DNA of 11,934 nt, taken from positions 1 to 11,934 of the forward strand of contig JAICRQ010000056.1 of the NCBI GenBank assembly GCA_025966435.1. Direction: 5' to 3'. Below the pieces are notes generated by a model. That model ran no database searches and was not told where the DNA came from. It saw only the letters and a program-made list of their open reading frames with translations. Both the position numbers and the translations under genes were made by a program. Positions 6,896 to 11,934 of the stretch are shown piece by piece (the stretch's first letter is position 1; the number at the start of each line of letters is the position of its first letter). The DNA comes from Anaerolineales bacterium. Lineage in GTDB: Bacteria; Chloroflexota; Anaerolineae; Anaerolineales; Villigracilaceae.

Positions 6896-8359
6896 CTAAC
6901 TTGATACGATCTGTAGGCCCTCTGGCACTTCCATCTCTGCCGTAATCAGATCGGTGAAATGGGCACGTATGCGTTCTTCCACCTCTTCAGAGAACAAGGT
7001 TGAGCTTGGCTTTGCCAGGATCTCACGCACTTTTACCATCGCGCGTGCATGGATATCCTGCGCGCCCTTCTTTGTCCATTGAGAACGTGTATCGCGATCC
7101 GAAAGCTTGGTGAGCAGACCGGCGGTCTTCATACGCTTGATGGTGTGCGGCTCGACGATAAACGAACCGCCCGGACCAATCTTCTTGATGACCTCCACCG
7201 CCAGGTTTTCCTCGCTGAACTCAAGACCACGCTTCATGCGTTTGAGCATCTGGGCAACCTCGTCGTCGATCACCGCTTTAGCAAAATCGAAGGTCTTCAA
7301 CGCCTCGACCAACCCACCCATATTCATCATATCCATCCCCGCCAGCAGGCCCGCCATCGTGGACAAACCCGTCTCATAACCCGACTGCGCGTCGTTGATT
7401 TTGGAGTTGGTGAGACCGATATATCCGCCATACGGCACGTTATAGAAATGCGCCATCTGGGCATGTGCCATGTGCAGCATCCCGCACTCGATGCCGCCCG
7501 AGGCATACGCGCCCGTGCGCATATCAGCAACGGTGGGAAGGGTTGCGTAGATCAGCTGTGTACCTTCGCGTACCATCTGCATGAGACAGGCCGCCGCCAG
7601 GAATTCCGCGTTTCCCTGCGCCAGCGTCCCCAACAGCGACATCGGTGATGTAAGCCCGGCGTTGGGCACGATCGTCGGGTAGACGGGCAGTCCTTGCTCG
7701 GCAAAGAACATCACCGCTTCGGTCGAGAGATGATCCATCGTGAGCGGCGAAACAACGGGACAATAGTGATGCGTGATAAATGGGTGTTCGCGATAGGCCT
7801 CTTCACTTCCCGCCACGAGATAGGCTAACTGAAGGATATCTCTCGCATCCGGCAAATCCTTGGAGGTGATACGAATTGGCTTCGAGCAATACTTCATCGC
7901 CGGGTACAGACGAGCAAGCGTGAACTGATTCGCTGGCGCGTCATCTGCCAGCACCGAGACCGAGAACATGTCATACGCTGGCAGTTCCTGGATGAGGTGA
8001 GCGATGTGCACAATATCGGCAATGACCGCCCGTCTCTCCACGCCCGTGACAGGATCCAAGATATCCGGCGCGGAGCTCCCCGTGACGATGACCGGGCTGT
8101 CATCCGGGATGGTCTTATCGTATTTTGGGTCGCGCGCATGAAACGTAAATTTGGGCGGGAGAACCTTGATATATTTCTCGACGACTGCACGCGGGAATTT
8201 CACGCGATTGGTCTCTGAGTCCACCGCACATCCATGCACACGGAAAAGATCGCGCGCTGGCGCATAGCGCACCATTAACCCAACCTCTTCCAGAATCTCC
8301 AACGATCCCTCATGCACACGTTCCACTTGTCCCTGTGTAAGAAGTTCTGCAAATGACAT
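6896..8359 (-). CDS. MttB-superfamily (trimethylamine methyltransferase-like) protein, non-pyrrolysine
   Basis: This 487-residue protein has the length of the COG5598/MttB family. Members are TIM-barrel enzymes that move a methyl group from a tertiary or quaternary amine to a corrinoid protein. Landmarks are the N-terminal helical region HEGSLEILEEVGL (16-28), VTGSSAPDILDPVTG (92-106), SKINDAQSGYETGLSTMAG (319-337), GMDMMNMGGLVEAL (341-354) and GPGGSFIVEPHTIKRM (395-410). There is no in-frame TAG, so it is not a pyrrolysine trimethylamine enzyme; non-Pyl relatives act on glycine betaine, proline betaine, carnitine or similar compounds. The ATG at 8359 follows AAGAGGA. It is the last gene of the minus-strand operon, after the PfkB-like and flavoprotein genes, and the terminator lies downstream. 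No corrinoid-protein gene is in the window. The family assignment is firm; the substrate is unknown. Confidence 0.9.
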   Translation of the reverse strand: MSFAELLTQGQVERVHEGSLEILEEVGLMVRYAPARDLFRVHGCAVDSETNRVKFPRAVVEKYIKVLPPKFTFHARDPKYDKTIPDDSPVIVTGSSAPDILDPVTGVERRAVIADIVHIAHLIQELPAYDMFSVSVLADDAPANQFTLARLYPAMKYCSKPIRITSKDLPDARDILQLAYLVAGSEEAYREHPFITHHYCPVVSPLTMDHLSTEAVMFFAEQGLPVYPTIVPNAGLTSPMSLLGTLAQGNAEFLAAACLMQMVREGTQLIYATLPTVADMRTGAYASGGIECGMLHMAHAQMAHFYNVPYGGYIGLTNSKINDAQSGYETGLSTMAGLLAGMDMMNMGGLVEALKTFDFAKAVIDDEVAQMLKRMKRGLEFSEENLAVEVIKKIGPGGSFIVEPHTIKRMKTAGLLTKLSDRDTRSQWTKKGAQDIHARAMVKVREILAKPSSTLFSEEVEERIRAHFTDLITAEMEVPEGLQIVSS

Positions 8360-8367
8360 GGTTTGTA

Positions 8368-8374
8368 TCCTCTT
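8368..8374 (-). promoter_or_regulatory. Ribosome binding site of the MttB-like gene
   Basis: On the minus strand AAGAGGA lies 8 bases before the ATG at 8359. It supports this start over later Met codons. Confidence 0.65.
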
Positions 8375-8380
8375 GATTCA

Positions 8381-8411
8381 GTTCATCCAGCAGTTGAACT
8401 GCTGGATGAAC
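8381..8411 (-). repeat. 31-base perfect palindrome between the PfkB-like and MttB-like genes
   Basis: The arm GTTCATCCAGCAGTT (8381-8395) is perfectly complementary to 8397-8411 around one central base. It lies in the 68-base spacer, just upstream of the MttB ribosome site on the minus strand. There is no T-run, so an mRNA-processing or stability element, or a dimeric operator, is more likely than a terminator. Confidence 0.75.
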
Positions 8412-8412
8412 G

Positions 8413-8428
8413 ATGTCGTCAACGACAT
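8413..8428 (-). repeat. Short palindrome at the stop codon of the PfkB-like gene
   Basis: ATGTCGT (8413-8419) and ACGACAT (8422-8428) form a perfect 7-base inverted repeat that touches the TAA stop of the PfkB-like gene. The heptamer equals the outer end of the inverted-repeat element at 9548-9667, so this may be a collapsed remnant of the same family. The match is short enough to be chance. Confidence 0.45.
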
Positions 8429-9546
8429 TAAGCGACTTTCCGTTTCACACGCGCTTCATGCACAGCTTTCACTGCTTTCTCTTTCGGTTTGCGCTTGGGC
8501 AGGAGACGATCCGTCGCGATCTTCGCCAGCTTCTGCCCCTCATAGACAAGCTTCTGCTGACGGGCGCTGATCATCCCGCTGATCTTATGGAACTGGTTAT
8601 CTTTGAACGTCAGATGCTGTACCCGCAGCCGCGAAGCCAGCGCTTGGATCTCATCTACCGGAAACATCTGCAAACCTGCGCGCGTTACTTTTAAGGAGGC
8701 CGCAGCGGTTGCAAATCGCGCAGATTGTTCCATGTCCCAGCCGTTCAAATAACCATAGATGAAGCCTGCGGAAAACGTGGCGCCCGCACCACAGCCATCC
8801 ACGGCTTTAACCTTGGGCGCGTACACATTCACCGCATGATGATCCTGCGCTACCAGACATCCCGCCCTCGCCATGGTAACGAGCGCCGTCCGGATGCCGC
8901 TCCGCAGAATCTTGCGGGCGGTATCTAGCATGGACCGGGTGGTGCCCAATTGTGCGGCATCCGTTACTGCCTGGCAGATGCTGACGCGGCTGGCATATTT
9001 CTTTAGCAAGTTGGGATTCTTATGACCGTGCTCGAGATTGAGAAACACCGGCACATTAAGTCGATTCGCCTCATCCATCGCGCGCACGATGTGCTCGCCG
9101 TCGTACCAGTCCGCGTACATGAGCTGCGCGCCGTCCAGCAGGGATAGGTCAGCGGTATCCAGAGTCGCCAGCATCTCGGGCGGACGATGCCAGAAGTAGG
9201 TACGGGCGCCCGTCTTATCCGAGACGTTGACCTCCATCGGGGTCTTAATATCTTTCGAGAAACGTACCGTTCCCTGTACGCCCCATTCTGTTAATTGATC
9301 TGCGAGTGCGTGCCCGCGCGGGTCATCGCCGACCGCGGTACCGATCATCCCCGTCGGCACGCCCCATTGGCGCAGCGCACAGGCAATGATCGCCGCGTCA
9401 TCAAACACGAACTCACTGAACTCGCGCACGAGCGCGCCAGTATTATGCCTGGGCAGTCGATCCAGCACCATGATCGTGACCGGAGTCAACATACCAAAGC
9501 CGACATAAGCAGGGGGAATTCTTTTTGTGTTAGACATAATCATCAT
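8428..9546 (-). CDS. PfkB-fold carbohydrate-kinase homologue with degenerate active site (possible pseudokinase)
   Basis: This 372-residue protein has a ribokinase-like layout: a first strand YVGFGMLTP (14-22), WGVPTGMIGTAVGDDPRGHAL (61-81), the inner sheet, and the C-terminal signature AVDGCGAGATFSAGFIYG (248-265). In active members this signature reads DTxGAGD, with the last Asp as catalytic base; here it is Ala256 (codon GCC). The N-terminal GGxxxN substrate motif is also lost, with F48, D49 and I53 in those places. The VTxG strand reads VTMA (223-226). The GAG anion hole remains. Residues about 345-372 form a Lys/Arg-rich tail beyond the usual fold. The frame is otherwise intact, so this is not a broken gene. 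It lies between the flavoprotein and methyltransferase genes on one strand. Three closely spaced Met codons open the ORF and none has a ribosome site; the ATG at 9537 is an alternative. It could be a regulatory or binding protein rather than a kinase. Confidence 0.85.
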   Translation of the reverse strand: MMIMSNTKRIPPAYVGFGMLTPVTIMVLDRLPRHNTGALVREFSEFVFDDAAIIACALRQWGVPTGMIGTAVGDDPRGHALADQLTEWGVQGTVRFSKDIKTPMEVNVSDKTGARTYFWHRPPEMLATLDTADLSLLDGAQLMYADWYDGEHIVRAMDEANRLNVPVFLNLEHGHKNPNLLKKYASRVSICQAVTDAAQLGTTRSMLDTARKILRSGIRTALVTMARAGCLVAQDHHAVNVYAPKVKAVDGCGAGATFSAGFIYGYLNGWDMEQSARFATAAASLKVTRAGLQMFPVDEIQALASRLRVQHLTFKDNQFHKISGMISARQQKLVYEGQKLAKIATDRLLPKRKPKEKAVKAVHEARVKRKVA

Positions 9547-9552
9547 TATGTC
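9533..9552 (-). promoter_or_regulatory. Perfect 8-bp hairpin over the PfkB-like start codons
   Basis: GACATAAT (9533-9540) pairs with ATTATGTC (9545-9552) around a 4-base loop, covering all three candidate ATG codons of the PfkB-like gene. It overlaps the end of the repeat element. No ribosome site is visible on the minus strand upstream of it. Confidence 0.5.
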
Positions 9553-9667
9553 GTTGCGAGCAGTAGGCGAAGCAATCTCCCGCTTAATTAAGAAATCTCA
9601 TCGAGAGAGTTGATCCGCTTAAGAGGAGATTTCTTCGTCGGGGGGAACATCCTCCTCGCAACGACAT
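9548..9667. repeat. 120-bp inverted-repeat (MITE/REP-like) intergenic element
   Basis: The 13-base ends ATGTCGTTGCGAG (9548-9560) and its perfect complement (9655-9667) bound the element. A second, subterminal pair, CGAAGCAATCTCC (9568-9580) against 9625-9637, differs at one base, and an internal 10-base pair, AAGAAATCTC (9590-9599) with 9626-9635, offers an alternative fold. The ends resemble the TTGCGAG...GAAGCAATCTC palindromic repeats I recall from many bacterial genomes. It has no coding capacity. It fills nearly the whole 127-base gap between two genes and would be transcribed within the minus-strand operon as a structured spacer. Confidence 0.8.
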
Positions 9668-9673
9668 GTTAAG

Positions 9674-11934
9674 TTACGCTCTTAACCTCTCACCTTTCGC
9701 ATCATATAACACTGTCGCGGTCACTTCACCATACTCGCGACCTTCGATCAGGTCCAGCTCGAAGCGATTACCGGGCTTTGCCAGTTCGATGGGAAGATAG
9801 GCGTACAAAATATTCTTCTTCACAGTATAACCGTATCCGCCGCTTCGTACGCGCGAGATCACTTCTCCATCGCAATAGACTGCTTCACCGCCATAGATTT
9901 GTGTAAATTCCTCCCCCTCCAGGACCAGCGTGCAAAGCTTGCGTTTGAGCCCTTCCTGCTTTCGCTGGATTAGGGCGTCTCTTCCAATGAACTTGCCTTT
10001 ATCCAGTTGCACGCAAAAACCCTGACCGCTCTCATAGGGCGTGTCCATCGGCGTAAGGTCGGTGGTGAAATAGCGGTAGCCTTTTTCCAGGCGCAGCGAG
10101 TCCAGCACTTTGTATCCACCGACTTCGATATCAAACTCTTTCCCGGCTTCCATCAATTTATCCCAGACCATCACAGCACGATGAGGCGGGATGTAAAGCT
10201 CCCAACCCAGCTCACCGACGTAGCTGACACGCTGCGCCCAGACCTTCGCACCGTTGATGTCGATGGTTCTTCCGGCGAGATAGGGAAAGCCTTCGTTTGA
10301 GACATCCTCGTCCGTGATCTTTTCCAGAACGGCGCGCGCCTGCGGACCCCACAACGCGAGACATGACCACTCGGTCGTAATGTCGCGGATGTTTACCTCG
10401 TCCTCGCCGATCTGAGCCTGAATCTGAATCCAGGCGAGATCGTTGGCGATAAAACCGGAGCCGGTGATGACCCAGAAGAGGTCTTCTGCTTTTCGAACGA
10501 CTGTGAGATCGGCTTCGATCCCACCACGTGAGTTAAGAAACTGAGTATAGACCGTGCTGCCAACAGGTTTGTCAACGTCATTATCGGTCATGCGTTGCAG
10601 GAGTTTCAACGCGTCGTTGCCGCTGACTTCTATCTTGCCAAAGGACGTGAGATCGTATAACGCAACGCGCTCTCGAGTCGCTTTGTGTTCCTCCCCAACG
10701 CGCTCGAAGAAGGGAGGCTTTGTCCAGCCCCATTGACGCTGGTCCTCTCCCGCCCGGCGCCACTGCTTGCCCGGCTCGAAGTAGTTGGCGCGCTCCCAAC
10801 CAAACTTTTCGCCGAAGACCGCGCCTTTTTCCTGCAAGCGATAATGCAGCGGGCTGACGCGGTGCGGGCGCGCCCATTCGTGCTCGTCGTGGGGGAACTT
10901 CAGGCGGTAATAATACTTTACCCCTTCACGCGTCCGCTGGGCAGCGTACTTGGGATTGTTATAGTAATTGCCGAAGCGCGTGGCACGGTAGGCATACACG
11001 TCCTTCGACGGCTCGCCTTCGATGATCCACTCCGCCATCAGCTTGCCCATGCCGCCCGCGCCGCCGTACCCGTTGAGCGACATCCCTGCCGCCAGCCAGA
11101 AGCCGCGCGCGCCGGGGACGGGTCCGAGTACGGGCTGGCAGTCAGGGGTGTATGCACCGGGGTGACAGACGATCGTGATGATGCCCGCCCGTTCGAGGAA
11201 CGGGATGCGCCGGATGGCGCCTTCCAAAAGAATCTCAAAACGCTTGTAATCCGGCGGCAAGGACTTGCTGCCATGCTCCCACGGCACGCCGTCGATCCAG
11301 CGCGCAAACGGGTTGGGCTCGTAACCGCCGACGACGAGCCCGCCCTGTTCTTCGCGCATGTAGACCAAATTATCCGGGTCGCGCAGGCAAGGTGTGTTGT
11401 GAGTAAACTCATGGCCTTCCACTGCTTTGAGCGCCACGTGCTGGTGATCTACCGGCGTGGTCGGGTAACGCACCCCGGCGAAGGCTGCAACCTGCGGACC
11501 CCACATCCCAGCTGCGTTGACCACAATCGATGTCTTGATCGCACCTTTATCCGTGAGCACCTTTGTCACTTCCCCTTTCGAAGAAAGCTCGATTCCTGTG
11601 ACGCGTGTATGGGTATAGATCGTCACACCCAATTCTCGCGCAAAGCGCGCCATGGACGTGGTTGTCGTGTACGGGTCAAGATGCCCATCACGCGGAAGAT
11701 ACATGGCACCGTAGAGGTCTTTCTTTGTAATCTGCGGCATGATTTTCACCGCTTCATCCGGGGAAATGACCTCGGCGTCCATGCCAATTCCCCTGGCGCG
11801 GCTGACACTTCGTTCCAGCTCTTTTAGCTGCTCCGGGCTCGACGCTACGCGCAGGCTGCCCACGTGGTTGAACAATCCCAGGCTGCTATATAACTCGATG
11901 CTGTACTTGCGGAATTCCATCATCGCTTTGGACG
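9674..11934 (-). CDS. FAD-dependent oxidoreductase/GcvT fusion (dimethylglycine/sarcosine dehydrogenase type), N-terminus beyond window
   Basis: The frame is open to the right edge: codons for S-K-A precede the Met codon at 11923, so the true start lies outside. Relative to that Met, 749 residues remain. Residues 1-310 are the rest of the FAD (DAO) domain: RKYSIELYSSLG (5-16) matches the region after the flavin site, VVNAAGMWG (134-142) is a DAO landmark, and TPDCQPVLGPVPGARGFWLAAGM (259-281) is a substrate/flavin segment. A linker of the FAO_M kind follows (about 312-395). Then come a GcvT folate-binding domain (about 400-640; LNSRGGIEADLTV at 463-475, YVGELGWELYIP at 568-579) and a GcvT C-terminal barrel (about 650-745). 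Such proteins oxidise N-methyl amino acids and transfer the methyl carbon to tetrahydrofolate. The first ~80 residues, with the GxGxxG and any covalent-flavin His, cannot be seen. It is upstream of the PfkB-like and MttB-like genes on one strand. Confidence 0.92.
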   Translation of the reverse strand, partial: SKAMMEFRKYSIELYSSLGLFNHVGSLRVASSPEQLKELERSVSRARGIGMDAEVISPDEAVKIMPQITKKDLYGAMYLPRDGHLDPYTTTTSMARFARELGVTIYTHTRVTGIELSSKGEVTKVLTDKGAIKTSIVVNAAGMWGPQVAAFAGVRYPTTPVDHQHVALKAVEGHEFTHNTPCLRDPDNLVYMREEQGGLVVGGYEPNPFARWIDGVPWEHGSKSLPPDYKRFEILLEGAIRRIPFLERAGIITIVCHPGAYTPDCQPVLGPVPGARGFWLAAGMSLNGYGGAGGMGKLMAEWIIEGEPSKDVYAYRATRFGNYYNNPKYAAQRTREGVKYYYRLKFPHDEHEWARPHRVSPLHYRLQEKGAVFGEKFGWERANYFEPGKQWRRAGEDQRQWGWTKPPFFERVGEEHKATRERVALYDLTSFGKIEVSGNDALKLLQRMTDNDVDKPVGSTVYTQFLNSRGGIEADLTVVRKAEDLFWVITGSGFIANDLAWIQIQAQIGEDEVNIRDITTEWSCLALWGPQARAVLEKITDEDVSNEGFPYLAGRTIDINGAKVWAQRVSYVGELGWELYIPPHRAVMVWDKLMEAGKEFDIEVGGYKVLDSLRLEKGYRYFTTDLTPMDTPYESGQGFCVQLDKGKFIGRDALIQRKQEGLKRKLCTLVLEGEEFTQIYGGEAVYCDGEVISRVRSGGYGYTVKKNILYAYLPIELAKPGNRFELDLIEGREYGEVTATVLYDAKGERLRA

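Noticed and set aside
7049..7648. 199-codon open frame on the plus strand
   Set aside because: It lies antisense to the MttB-like gene and shows no motif or plausible ribosome site. The MttB-like reading is well supported.
6896..8359. Pyrrolysine-type trimethylamine methyltransferase
   Set aside because: The gene has no in-frame TAG before its terminal stop and no pyl gene is nearby, so it belongs to the non-pyrrolysine members.
8381..8411. Intrinsic terminator after the PfkB-like gene
   Set aside because: The palindrome is strong but no T-run follows in either direction, and the MttB-like ribosome site comes immediately after it.
10685..11827. 380-codon open frame on the plus strand
   Set aside because: It is fully antisense to the flavoprotein/GcvT gene, whose translation has strong family motifs over the same bases. 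The plus-strand product is rich in Arg, His and Ala with no recognisable domain and is a high-GC shadow frame.
11921..11923. Met codon at 11923 as the true start of the flavoprotein
   Set aside because: The frame stays open to the edge, and the residues there match the interior of the family, after the FAD-binding motif, so the N-terminus must lie beyond the window.

Overview
The window looks like a chromosomal segment of a Chloroflexota bacterium, probably Anaerolineae-like. This rests on style rather than a marker gene. The solute-binding lipoprotein has the long Thr-Glu-Ala-Pro linker common in that phylum, GC content is moderate to high, and genes are tightly packed. No rRNA, tRNA, CRISPR array, transposase or phage gene was seen.

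Layout. (1) 1-797, minus strand: the N-terminal half of a glycerol-kinase-like FGGY kinase that runs off the left edge. (2) 977-1606, plus strand: a small NAD(P)-binding atypical SDR protein, divergent from the kinase. (3) 1777-6801, plus strand: a five-gene unit made of a substrate-binding lipoprotein, two membrane permeases, an ATPase (a complete ABC importer of the Fe3+/polyamine/2-aminoethylphosphonate type) and a cytoplasmic alkaline-phosphatase-superfamily hydrolase. (4) 6821-6855: a strong bidirectional terminator between convergent units. (5) 11934-6896, minus strand: an FAD oxidoreductase/GcvT fusion of the dimethylglycine/sarcosine dehydrogenase type (5' end outside the window), a divergent PfkB-fold protein, and an MttB-superfamily methyltransferase without pyrrolysine.

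How the genes may work together (inference). The minus-strand operon looks like N-methyl-amine or betaine catabolism. The MttB-like protein would take a methyl group from a quaternary or tertiary amine, and the flavoprotein would demethylate a secondary or tertiary N-methyl amino acid, passing C1 units to folate. The plus-strand operon looks like uptake plus cytoplasmic hydrolysis of a phosphorus-containing or similar small ester. A shared substrate such as a choline phosphodiester would tie the halves together, with the glycerol-kinase-like enzyme handling a polyol product, but nothing in the sequence proves it. No corrinoid protein or corrinoid:folate methyltransferase is visible here.

The most notable points are: a PfkB-fold protein that has lost its catalytic Asp and its N-terminal GG/N motif; a roughly 120-bp inverted-repeat element that fills the gap between the flavoprotein and PfkB genes; a glycerol-kinase-like protein lacking the glycerol-binding Arg; and several near-perfect palindromes at gene junctions, one of them inside the start of a permease gene.
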